Under the pieces are notes generated by a model. The model searched no databases. It was not told the DNA's origin and was given only the letters and a program-made list of their open reading frames with translations. Shown piece by piece: positions 1 to 6,981 of a stretch of DNA of 64,000 nt. The translations under genes were made by a program, and so were the position numbers. The DNA comes from Azospirillum baldaniorum (GTDB taxonomy: Bacteria; Pseudomonadota; Alphaproteobacteria; Azospirillales; Azospirillaceae): assembly GCF_003119195.2 (NCBI RefSeq), contig NZ_CP022260.1, positions 403,501-467,500 on the forward strand, read 5' to 3'. Each line of letters begins with the position of its first letter. Position 1 is the stretch's first letter.

Positions 1-1
1 C

Positions 2-487
2 CTGTCGAAAGGCCTTGCCATGGTCGCCGTCGCGGCGGCGCTCGCCGGGTGCCAGTTTCCCGGCTTTCCGTCGCCGCAGCAGACGGCCACCCTGCCGCCC
101 CCGACCGTGCCGAAGCCGCCGCCCGAGGAGCGCGGGATCTGGATCGTCGGCAGCCCGTCCATGCGGGGGGCGGTCGGCACCGCGGCCAGCCGCTTCAACA
201 GCACGCCCGACACCCAGCCGCGCCTCGTCGCCGAGGGCGCCAACAGCGGATTCCGCAGCTTCTGCGCCGGGGTGGGACTGGAGCATCCCGACATGGTGGT
301 CTCCGACCGCCGCATCGGGGCCGAGGAGCAGAAGCGCTGCCGGGCCAAGGGCATCACCATGACGGAGTACGAGCTTGGCCCCAAGCAGTTCGTCTACGTC
401 AAGGACGCCCACATGATGACCATCCCCGGCGTGCGCGACTTCACGGACAGCTGGGGTGTGAAGGGCAAGCCGGTGCGCGGGGCCTGA
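2..487 (+). CDS. PstS-like periplasmic lipoprotein, 5' end outside window
   Basis: A short secreted protein whose reading frame is open to the window edge. The residues before the first internal ATG (LSKGLA, then MVAVAAALAGC) look like the end of a lipoprotein signal peptide with an LAGC lipobox, so the true start is probably upstream. The mature part has a proline-rich linker, then a stretch recalling phosphate-type substrate-binding proteins (GSPSMRGAVGTAA, GANSGFRSFCAG, DMVVSDRRI). It is far shorter than a full PstS, so it is a single-lobe relative or a divergent family. It is convergent with the haemoglobin gene, and the two stop codons abut in the palindrome TGATCA. Substrate unknown. 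Confidence 0.6.
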   Translation: MSKGLAMVAVAAALAGCQFPGFPSPQQTATLPPPTVPKPPPEERGIWIVGSPSMRGAVGTAASRFNSTPDTQPRLVAEGANSGFRSFCAGVGLEHPDMVVSDRRIGAEEQKRCRAKGITMTEYELGPKQFVYVKDAHMMTIPGVRDFTDSWGVKGKPVRGA

Positions 488-931
488 TCAGCGGGCAACG
501 CTGGCGTCGGCGGCGGCCTGCTTGCGGAAGAAATCCACCCCCATCTGGATGCTGCGCCCGATGTTGGCGGCGCGGTCCTCGAAGAAGGCGGCGGCCTCGG
601 GTGTGCAGACCTCGGCCGTCGTCTCGCGGAACAGCTCCAGCCAGCGCTCGAAATGCGCCGCCCCGATGTCGAAGCGGACATGGGCGGGCAGGGGGCGCCC
701 ATCGTAGCGGTGGGTCAGCAGGGCGACCGAGGACCAGAAGTCGATCATCTTCAGAAGATGCGGCTCCCAGTCGGTGATCGCCGCGCCGAACACCGGGCCG
801 AGCAGGGCGTCGTCGCGGATCTTGCCGTAGAAGGTGCGGACGAGGGCTTCGATCATCGCCTCGTCGATGCCGGTCTTGGCGACCCGCTCGGCGATGGTGG
901 CGGCTTGCGGCGACAGAAACTCCTTGTTCAT
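488..931 (-). CDS. Group III truncated haemoglobin, 5' end replaced by prophage DNA
   Basis: A 147-residue haem protein of the group III truncated globin family, thought to bind O2 or NO in the cytoplasm. Family-typical segments are LVRTFYGKIRDDALLGPVF, then W-PHL-KMIDFWSS (B/C/E helices), HVRFDIGAAHFERWL (F helix with the proximal His region) and a C-terminal helix. The 55-bp attachment core at 849-903 lies inside codons 10-28. Only the first ~10 codons (MNKEFLSPQA) come from the prophage side. The former native 5' end is at 44930-45025 next to attR. The phage therefore restores an intact ORF with a new ATG and new upstream DNA. No strong Shine-Dalgarno precedes this ATG, so the expression level in the lysogen is uncertain. 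Confidence 0.88.
   Translation of the reverse strand: MNKEFLSPQAATIAERVAKTGIDEAMIEALVRTFYGKIRDDALLGPVFGAAITDWEPHLLKMIDFWSSVALLTHRYDGRPLPAHVRFDIGAAHFERWLELFRETTAEVCTPEAAAFFEDRAANIGRSIQMGVDFFRKQAAADASVAR
849..903. repeat. attL: attL core (55-bp direct repeat)
   Basis: This 55-bp block is repeated perfectly at 44940-44994 in the same orientation. It begins TCGATCATCGCC and ends GATGGTGGCGG. It encodes codons of the haemoglobin gene in both places, and the sequences diverge immediately outside it. The tyrosine integrase gene next to the other copy makes these the attachment-site cores. Confidence 0.93.
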
Positions 932-1252
932 CAGTATCTTATCTCTCGCTGTCTCGCGTCACGGTCCTGGGCTCTCCTGCGGACAGAGCCGCTTTCCCCA
1001 CGCTTTCCCCAAAATAATCGGCCTTCTGGGGTCCCCGAATACTCAGAAGAGTGGCCTCGTCGGTCTTGCCGGGCACGCACCATATCGCTATTGTCTTGGG
1101 GAATTCCAGAGGTGCGGACGCACGCCTGGGATGCGGCACCCCAAGCTTTGGGGTGCCGGGCCGTGGAACGCCACCGGGGCCGCGTCGAGCGGACCGGGGG
1201 TCAGTACCGCCGGATCATGGACATCGTGAGGTTAGCGTCGGTCGCCCTGGGG
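932..1252. other. Left prophage end without a gene; integrase arm-type repeats
   Basis: No convincing gene lies here. The tandem motif TTTCCCCACGCTTTCCCC at 993-1010 has a near-identical counterpart at 44773-44790 inside the other prophage end. A second shared motif, TTCTGGGGTC, is at 1024-1033 and again at 44859-44868. Matching repeats on both sides of the core are what tyrosine-integrase arm-type binding sites look like. The stretch is also the DNA upstream of the restored haemoglobin ORF on the minus strand, so it must now carry that gene's promoter if it is expressed. Confidence 0.5.
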
Positions 1253-1876
1253 TCATCCAGGGCAGAGTTCCACTCCGCCGAACTCGTTGATCATCACGAC
1301 GCCCCGCTGGATCAGCCCGGCGAGGTGCTGGACGATCTGTCGGCGGGCGTCCCACGGGACGGGACGGACGCCCAGCACTCGCTGGGCCGCCTGCTGGACG
1401 TGCATGCGGTCGGTCACGCTCGCCAGGGTGAGGGACTTGTAAGCCGCCACGGCGGCCTCCTGAATCTCGGGTTCCACCGGCTCCTCCTTGACCTCCGGCT
1501 CGCTGTTCAGTGGTTCTGATTCCTGGTTCTGTTCTGTGTTACCAGCAGTGACACCTGCTGTCCTTGGCCGGTTACACCTGCTGTCACTGTTGGTGTCACG
1601 TCGTTCCTTCACCAGAGCGGCATGGCCAACCAGCCGGTAGGTCAGCCCCCGGCCCTCGTTCTTGATCACCTCGACTAGCCCCTTGAGCTTCAGCCCGCCG
1701 ATCACGCTGTTGACCCACTTTCGGGACCGGCCGAGCATCGCGGCCAGTTTGGACTGGCGAGGCCAGCAGACTCCATCGGGGTTGGCCATCAGGGCCAAGG
1801 AGGTCAGCACAGCGATTTCGTTCGCGTCCGCATTGGGGCCGAACCAGTCGCCGTGGGCAACTGCAAAACGTGGCAT
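1253..1876 (-). CDS. Winged-HTH phage protein, replication or regulator type
   Basis: A 207-residue protein. Residues ~15-85 form a helix-turn-helix domain of the kind in phage replication-initiation and DnaD/O-like proteins (EIAVLTSLALMANPDGVCWP, then a recognition helix in LAAMLGRSRKWVNSVIGGLKLKGLV). An acidic linker (EPEVKEEPVEPEIQEA) and a helical C-terminal domain follow. ATG 1876 was chosen over the longer open frame because the N-terminal MPRFAVAHGDWFG joins directly to the fold and GGGAGCGAATAGGA precedes it. It is divergent from the plus-strand genes and near attL. As the only recognisable HTH protein in the prophage it is also the best available candidate for a lysogeny regulator. 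Confidence 0.62.
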   Translation of the reverse strand: MPRFAVAHGDWFGPNADANEIAVLTSLALMANPDGVCWPRQSKLAAMLGRSRKWVNSVIGGLKLKGLVEVIKNEGRGLTYRLVGHAALVKERRDTNSDSRCNRPRTAGVTAGNTEQNQESEPLNSEPEVKEEPVEPEIQEAAVAAYKSLTLASVTDRMHVQQAAQRVLGVRPVPWDARRQIVQHLAGLIQRGVVMINEFGGVELCPG

Positions 1877-2304
1877 TCCTATTCGCTCCCTCGGCTGGGA
1901 GCGAGGCAAAACCCTCCTGTTGTCACCCTCCGAAAGGAAGGTTGACCGCAGGTGTGGCGGTGAATAGGCTGAGGTCGCCAAACCTTTTCCAGCCTATTCA
2001 CTTGTGGGGGTCTTCCCGGTCGGATTGCAGTCCGGCCGGGGGCCTCGCTCGATTCTACATCAGCAGAATTCTCCTCCGGCCGTGCCCACCACGGGCATAG
2101 CCGTAACGACCGACGCTAACTTGTCCGTTGCCGCTGGGCAAGCGGCCTGACTCGTCTACTCCATGTGGACGAGGCGATTTTCTGTGCATAAACGCCTATA
2201 TCCGGTGACCTGCTGACGAAACCGATGGGCCACTCGCTGTGTACCCACAACCGAATCAGTGGCAAGCGGACCCCCGAAGCCCTGGTGCTGGAGGGATGAA
2301 TGGG
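1877..2304. other. Intergenic regulatory region with 12-bp inverted repeat
   Basis: No gene is seen in this divergent interval. It holds a perfect 12-bp inverted repeat, GTGAATAGGCTG at 1960-1971 and CAGCCTATTCAC at 1990-2001 separated by 18 bp. This could be an operator or an RNA hairpin ahead of the minus-strand HTH gene. A looser repeat (AGGCG...CGCCT) lies near 2172-2200. Promoters for both directions are expected here but no clear -35/-10 pair was found. Confidence 0.45.
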
Positions 2305-2610
2305 GTGAAGCTAGTCACCGCGGAGCCTTGGTGGGCTGACATCACCTTCGGGCTGTCTTGGGTTCCAGACGGCCAGGATTCCACCATCCAGGTCCACCTG
2401 GGACCGGCCGCGGTCGAGATCCCGGCCCGCTGGGTACCGCCGGACCCCGCGGTCAAGCACCACGTCGGTCGCTGGGCCGGCTGGCACGTCTACGCTTGCC
2501 TTGACGCCAGCTTTTGGGTGCTGGGCTGGCACTTGACCGCCGATGACTGCGGGCTCTACGTCGGCCCGTTCAACGTCCAATTCGAGACCCGCCCGCCGCT
2601 GTTGCATTGA
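2305..2610 (+). CDS. Hypothetical phage protein
   Basis: A 101-residue cytoplasmic protein, rich in tryptophan and glycine, with no family I recognise. GTG 2305 is preferred because GGAGGG at 2290-2295 is 9 nt upstream. The ATG at 2296 would have no spacing from that ribosome binding site, and an upstream in-frame GTG at 2239 has none. It faces the next gene convergently with a 14-bp gap. Plausible early or lysogenic small gene. Confidence 0.5.
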   Translation: MKLVTAEPWWADITFGLSWVPDGQDSTIQVHLGPAAVEIPARWVPPDPAVKHHVGRWAGWHVYACLDASFWVLGWHLTADDCGLYVGPFNVQFETRPPLLH

Positions 2611-2624
2611 GCGGGTCGCCCGTA

Positions 2625-3281
2625 CTACCGGTAGATCTCCGAATGCGAGACCGGGACCGTTACGCCTCGTGGGTGGTACTCTACGATCCCGTCACCTTCA
2701 AACCCATAGATCCTCTGCTGGGGGAAGATTTGGTGGAGATCGTTGACGGTTGAGTCTATTGGGGCCGGTGTTGGACCAGAATACGGGACCGGGGAGCCGT
2801 TCGGAAGAGTGGGCGTCATGAAACCGTAGTACTGAATTGGGTCCGCCACAAACAACCCCCGGACAACGTAATCGGTCACATTCCATTCGTTGTAGGCGAA
2901 GGTGTTGCTGTCGGACCGCTTGTCGATACTATCGACGCAGTCCTGAATCGTGAGCGGCCGATGTTGTCGTGCGGCGTTGCTACCAGCGTCCGTCTCGCAC
3001 ACCGCCATGAGCGATTGCGGCTTCATCAGGTCCAGGATGATGCCTATCGACCCGGTGGCGTGGCGTCGGTGGGGCGGCGGGAAGTCGATAAAGCAATCGC
3101 CGGGCTTTACAACCGAGCAAGCCAACGCATACGTCGCCGCGTTGGCGATGGATTCCCGGAGGTCATCAGGGAACCCAATGGTGAAGCCGATCCCTTTAGG
3201 CGTTCCCGAAAAATGAACTACCAGTGCATTCCGTTCCCGCAAGACGCGATGAACGTCGGGTACGCTTCCGTTGGTCAGCAT
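2625..3281 (-). CDS. Hypothetical phage protein
   Basis: A 218-residue protein of no recognised family. ATG 3281 is preceded by AGGAG at a good distance. The central part contains Cys and aromatic residues (CSVVKPGDCFIDFPPPH) and there is no signal peptide or membrane segment. Base composition is clearly less GC-rich than its neighbours, which suggests recent acquisition as accessory cargo. It is a monocistronic minus-strand gene between plus-strand genes, a typical moron layout. Confidence 0.5.
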   Translation of the reverse strand: MLTNGSVPDVHRVLRERNALVVHFSGTPKGIGFTIGFPDDLRESIANAATYALACSVVKPGDCFIDFPPPHRRHATGSIGIILDLMKPQSLMAVCETDAGSNAARQHRPLTIQDCVDSIDKRSDSNTFAYNEWNVTDYVVRGLFVADPIQYYGFMTPTLPNGSPVPYSGPTPAPIDSTVNDLHQIFPQQRIYGFEGDGIVEYHPRGVTVPVSHSEIYR

Positions 3282-3347
3282 GGCTGTGCTCCTGAGTCAA
3301 CCGCTCGTTATGATCTGGGCACATGGATAGCACGGGTCCCCGCGGGG

Positions 3348-3354
3348 TAAATAC
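3348..3354 (+). promoter_or_regulatory. TAAATAC element, copy 1
   Basis: First copy of the prophage-specific heptamer. It is embedded in GGGGTAAATACCCC and sits just before the GGAGG ribosome binding site and ATG 3372. Confidence 0.5.
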
Positions 3355-3371
3355 CCCCGGAGGTCACCATC

Positions 3372-3563
3372 ATGTTCGACAATATCCTAACCCATGCCGA
3401 CACCATCCTGACCGCCGTCGGGGCGGTGGTGATCGCCGCGTCCCTGATCACCAGCGGCACCCCGACGCCCGATCCGAACACCGCTCTCGGCAAAGTTTAC
3501 CGGGCTGTCGAACTGCTCGCCTTGGTATTCGGAAAGGCCAAGGACCGCGGTCCGCAAGGCTGA
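3372..3563 (+). CDS. Small membrane protein, possible holin
   Basis: A 63-residue protein with one strong hydrophobic segment (ILTAVGAVVIAASLITSG, residues ~12-30) followed by a short amphipathic tail ending in charged residues. GGAGG lies 8 nt before ATG 3372. The size and single-span topology would suit a small holin or a phage membrane moron, but no lysis gene is next to it. TAAATAC lies 24 bp upstream of the start. Function not assignable from sequence. Confidence 0.55.
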   Translation: MFDNILTHADTILTAVGAVVIAASLITSGTPTPDPNTALGKVYRAVELLALVFGKAKDRGPQG

Positions 3564-3576
3564 CCGGAATTTCGAC

Positions 3577-4470
3577 TTGGGCTACCACGGCATGGTACCC
3601 CAGTTGGTCATGGGCAACGTACACGTCATCACGCATCACATTCTGGACGACTTGCGGAGCAGTAGCTCCAGGGTGGTCCCGACCCCGCACGCGACTGCGA
3701 AGAACAACGCCACGGTCACCCGCTGGCTGAACGCTCTCCGGGGCACCCTCGGGAAAGCCGAGACCTTCGTGCTCCCCGACGAGGTTCTGGAGTGGCCGCT
3801 GGAGGACCTCGTGCCGGTCATGGATTCCGCCGAGGCGATGCTCCGTGCGGGCATCCTCCGGGCTCCGTACCCGGTCTGCGTCGTCCAGATCGCTCTTACG
3901 ATCTGGATCATCGCCGAACAGATCATGGATGACGGCAGCGTCGGCTTCTATGTCCAGGCGGCGACCCGCAAAGACGACGAGAGTCGGCTGTTCGGGTACA
4001 CCACGCTGATCCATCCGACGCTGGTGGACGGCCCCCCGCACGAACTCGGGCTCGGCGGCCAGTTCGACATCGGCTACGACGCCGACCCGATCCCGCAGGG
4101 GGAATTGGACCAGACCATCATGGAATCGGCCCGCGTGGTCATGTGCTGGCTGGTCATGATCAACTGCCGCGGGATTGGCATCGACAAGGTCGAGCCGCCG
4201 GCCAAGCTCAACCGGGCTCGTGAGAAACGGGGCAAATCGGCGATTCCCGGCTACACGGTGGTGACCCTGCGGCCGGTCGGCGATGGCCAAATCCGGGATC
4301 GCTCCGCGGACGACGACCACGCCGAGGGCACCGTCCGGCGGTCGCCGCGGGTGCACTGGCGGCGGGGTCACGTCAGCACCCGTTGGGGCGAACCCCGCTG
4401 GGTCCAGCCGGTCCTGGTCGGTAGGTCCAACGCCTGGGTCGAGCACCGGGCCTACAACATCAAGGGCTGA
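3577..4470 (+). CDS. Conserved phage protein of unknown function
   Basis: About 297 residues and cytoplasmic. The C-terminal ~40 residues (VHWRRGHVSTRWGEPRWVQPVLVG...HRAYNIKG) match a pattern common in phage proteins of unknown function, where an HxRRGH motif is followed by W-x-x-P-x-x-VG. The N-terminal two thirds are helical with several methionines. The start is uncertain: TTG 3577 has GGAA upstream, and ATG 3592 or 3610 are alternatives. It follows the small membrane gene by 13 bp and may be cotranscribed with it. Confidence 0.55.
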   Translation: MGYHGMVPQLVMGNVHVITHHILDDLRSSSSRVVPTPHATAKNNATVTRWLNALRGTLGKAETFVLPDEVLEWPLEDLVPVMDSAEAMLRAGILRAPYPVCVVQIALTIWIIAEQIMDDGSVGFYVQAATRKDDESRLFGYTTLIHPTLVDGPPHELGLGGQFDIGYDADPIPQGELDQTIMESARVVMCWLVMINCRGIGIDKVEPPAKLNRAREKRGKSAIPGYTVVTLRPVGDGQIRDRSADDDHAEGTVRRSPRVHWRRGHVSTRWGEPRWVQPVLVGRSNAWVEHRAYNIKG

Positions 4471-4480
4471 CGCCTCGTCC

Positions 4481-5374
4481 TCAATTTTTGTTCAGCCCGT
4501 GCTCGCGAGTATGGAGCCGGATCTTCCAACGGGTTTCGACCTCGCAGACTTCGGCAGCGTCCATGTCAGGTGATACCCGCTCCAGGATGGAGAAGCGGAA
4601 GTTCGCGGGGTTCCGGTCGAGGAACTTCTTGTTTCCGCCGTGGCCGGTGTCCTTGTAGTTGAGCCAACGGCCCAGGAGGTTGTCCCTGCCGGCGGCTGAG
4701 CCCACGTAACCCTGCTGGATCTCGGTGTCGAAGATGTAGTAGACGCCCCGCCACTCTTGGAGCTTCGCCTTCCAGGTTTCTGGAATGACCTTCAGTTCCT
4801 CCCATGTGAGAACGAGTTCATTCCATGGCGGTATCGCCAAGACCAGAACGCTGCTCGGGTGGATCGCCGTGATCATGAAGACGTTGGACTCGGCTTTCCG
4901 GAGACCGTTCCGGTGGGGGATCGGGCACTCCAACCTTCCGATCAGTTCTGGGAAGAAGTCGGTCACGAGTTCGTAGTTGAAGCGGTAAATTGTCGATCTG
5001 TTCGTAGGGTCGAACGCTTTGACCCCGAACTCTTTCAGTTGCTCGGCACCGGGGGCGTCCCAGAATTCGTCTACCGTGATTTCGTGCCCCGGATTCTGGC
5101 GGTAGAGTCCCACGAAAACGCACGGGCCTCCCGAATCCGGCCCGATGAAGGACGCCAAATAGGGCCGATTCTTCATCCGCTTCTCAGGATCTGGTTCCTG
5201 GGTGCTCTGGTAGGCTTCGAACACCTCGCGGTGCTCCGCGACCAGCCAGGGTAGGGCACGCCGAAGCTTCGGCTCGGTTGGGGTGTGCCGGATGATCAGC
5301 ACGTCCTTGAGATCGTAGCCACGCTTGAGCAGCAGGTCGTTGAACTGGAGCCCGCGGAAATCCTGGTCGGTCAT
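4481..5374 (-). CDS. GIY-YIG nuclease-domain protein, moron candidate
   Basis: A 297-residue protein with two parts. Residues ~1-190 are an uncharacterised domain (KDVLIIRHTPTEPKLRRALPW, ASFIGPDSGGPCVFVGLY). The C-terminal ~90 residues are a GIY-YIG nuclease fold: the two strands read GVYYIFD and GYVGSA, a basic helix is NLLGRWLNY, and a conserved Glu lies in VCEVETRWK. GIY-YIG enzymes cut DNA. The N-terminal domain plus this layout recurs in stand-alone genes whose role is not established. It is minus strand and monocistronic between plus-strand genes, so it is probably an accessory gene for exclusion, defence or homing. ATG 5374 was chosen over GTG 5377. Confidence 0.72.
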   Translation of the reverse strand: MTDQDFRGLQFNDLLLKRGYDLKDVLIIRHTPTEPKLRRALPWLVAEHREVFEAYQSTQEPDPEKRMKNRPYLASFIGPDSGGPCVFVGLYRQNPGHEITVDEFWDAPGAEQLKEFGVKAFDPTNRSTIYRFNYELVTDFFPELIGRLECPIPHRNGLRKAESNVFMITAIHPSSVLVLAIPPWNELVLTWEELKVIPETWKAKLQEWRGVYYIFDTEIQQGYVGSAAGRDNLLGRWLNYKDTGHGGNKKFLDRNPANFRFSILERVSPDMDAAEVCEVETRWKIRLHTREHGLNKN

Positions 5375-5688
5375 CACTGAATCGCCTTTGGTGTAACCAG
5401 CAGAGGTTTGATCGGCCTACACGACCCACGCACTCGGTTCAACTCGCGTGAATTGACACTGTGGTCCACGCTTTGACTCCGGATCGAACGACCTCGGGAT
5501 CGCAAGAGCATTTTTAGAGGTGGATTCATGGCAACATTCTACCCAAGGCTCATGTCAAGCAGCAAGAGGGACTGTCGCCCCTGACTGTACTGAGCACAAG
5601 CAGTGCGTGATCATCTGTGCAAAGAAATAATTTCCAAAAGGTGAGCAAATCAAGGTATTGTCTACGTGTTGATGTCGGTACCCAAGAA

Positions 5689-5724
5689 GGCCCCCGCGGA
5701 AGCCCACGCCGCGGGGGCCTTTTT
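5689..5724 (+). terminator. Strong intrinsic terminator
   Basis: A perfect 11-bp GC stem, GGCCCCCGCGG at 5689-5699 and CCGCGGGGGCC at 5709-5719, is followed by TTTTT. It would stop transcription entering the replication module from the left, which then restarts downstream, where the TAAATAC element lies. Confidence 0.9.
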
Positions 5725-5832
5725 AATTTCGACTCCGGGTATTCGGCTGTGCATCCTGTCCACGTTGAAACAGTGGGCACGGCATCAACATGATCGAACA
5801 ACTACACCAGAAGACCGTCTGCGTGCCCTGCG

Positions 5833-5839
5833 TAAATAC
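5833..5839 (+). promoter_or_regulatory. TAAATAC element, copy 2
   Basis: Lies in GCGTAAATACGC, 21 bp before the primase ATG and downstream of the intrinsic terminator. This is where a fresh promoter is needed. Confidence 0.5.
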
Positions 5840-5853
5840 GCCGGGGCCACGAC

Positions 5854-6981
5854 ATGACCGATACTGACACCAACGACCTGCTGGCTTTGGCCCTTTTCAA
5901 GTCGGCCGGCGACAACCGCGTAACCAAAGACGCGACGGCGATCCTCCCCTGGAGCCAAATCGTCCAGGACTTGAGTACCCACATCCTCACGGACGGCGAA
6001 CTCGACACAGAGGCCGACAAGGACCGATGGATGTTCACGCTCGCCCTGTACAAGGACGAGACTTGGGGCGACTACGAGCCAGCGACCCAGAAGGTGTTCC
6101 TGCGGGACCCCGAGGGCAACCGCATCCTGGACGGCCAGGGGCTGCCCATGGTTAAGGAGATCATCACGCCGATCAACCCGGACACCGGCAAACACTACGT
6201 CAGGCGGAGTGCGGCGAACCTCCTGGGTTATTCGGCCTTGATGCTGGACTACGACGGCATCCGGAACATCCCGTGGGCGAAGGAGCGGTTCGGCCGTTAC
6301 GCACACTGCGGGTACACGTCCTACAGCCACATGAAGGACGGGCGGGTGAACAAGTTCCGCCTCATCCTGCCGTTCGCGACACCCTGCCCAGTGCAGGAGT
6401 TCGAGTTGCGGAAGAAAGCGTTCCTGCGGTTTAGCGAGACCGACGATCCCAGCACGGTCGCGGTGAGCCGCGGGTTCTACCTCCCCCAGGTCCACCCCCG
6501 CCGGGCACAATTCGCGGAGACGTGGTCGGGCGACGGCCCCTGGCTGGACTGGACCACCTTCAAGGCCGAGAAACCCTACGTCCCGCCGCCGATCCCGGCG
6601 ATGCCACTCCCCGAGGGGCCGGCCCGCCTGTGGGGTCGGAAGGAGTTCGACCGAGTTCTCCAGCGGATTCGCGACTCGGCCGAGGGGAGCCGGCACCACA
6701 ACATCGCCGGGGCCTGCCTGCGAGCCGGCAGCCTGATCGCGGCCGGGGTCCTGGACGAGGGCCACGCCCGGCAGATGCTGGAGTACGAGGCCCTCCGGAA
6801 GGTCGGTCCCGGCCGCCGCTACGAGGTCGTGGACCTGATCGAGTCCGGGTTCAAGAAGGGCGGGCGAAACCCCGCCGCCGTCCCCGGCACCTACGTCACG
6901 ACACCGACACCTGAACAGCAGAGGCACATGGCCGCCCTGAAGGACCGTCTGCGGCACCAGAAAAAGTGGGCAACGAAATGA
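5854..6981 (+). CDS. AEP-type primase/primase-polymerase
   Basis: A 375-residue replication protein. The archaeo-eukaryotic primase signature is visible: a DxD metal site in SALMLDYDGI (~residue 128), the strand and basic residue in NKFRLILPF, and a later His in LPQVHP. This fold primes DNA synthesis at phage and plasmid origins. The C-terminal third is helical (SRHHNIAGACLRAGSLIAAG) and may be the helicase-contact or PriCT-like part. ATGA overlap couples it to the SF3 helicase gene downstream, a common pairing of primase-polymerase and D5-type helicase. No strong Shine-Dalgarno is seen. Confidence 0.78.
   Translation: MTDTDTNDLLALALFKSAGDNRVTKDATAILPWSQIVQDLSTHILTDGELDTEADKDRWMFTLALYKDETWGDYEPATQKVFLRDPEGNRILDGQGLPMVKEIITPINPDTGKHYVRRSAANLLGYSALMLDYDGIRNIPWAKERFGRYAHCGYTSYSHMKDGRVNKFRLILPFATPCPVQEFELRKKAFLRFSETDDPSTVAVSRGFYLPQVHPRRAQFAETWSGDGPWLDWTTFKAEKPYVPPPIPAMPLPEGPARLWGRKEFDRVLQRIRDSAEGSRHHNIAGACLRAGSLIAAGVLDEGHARQMLEYEALRKVGPGRRYEVVDLIESGFKKGGRNPAAVPGTYVTTPTPEQQRHMAALKDRLRHQKKWATK

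Larger units (their letters stand above)
5375..5853. other. 479-bp intergenic stretch ahead of replication genes
   Basis: No protein gene is convincing here. It contains a strong plus-strand terminator at 5689-5724 and the TAAATAC copy at 5833. Between about 5590 and 5680 composition drops to AT-rich. A short transcript ending at the terminator is possible, but no good -35/-10 pair was found for it. Confidence 0.4.

Noticed and set aside
20..487. Complete short lipoprotein starting at ATG 20
   Set aside because: The signal peptide would lack its basic n-region, and in-frame codons upstream read as its continuation, so the gene is treated as 5' partial.
5590..5724. Small regulatory RNA ending at the strong terminator
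   Set aside because: No credible promoter could be identified, so only the terminator is reported.
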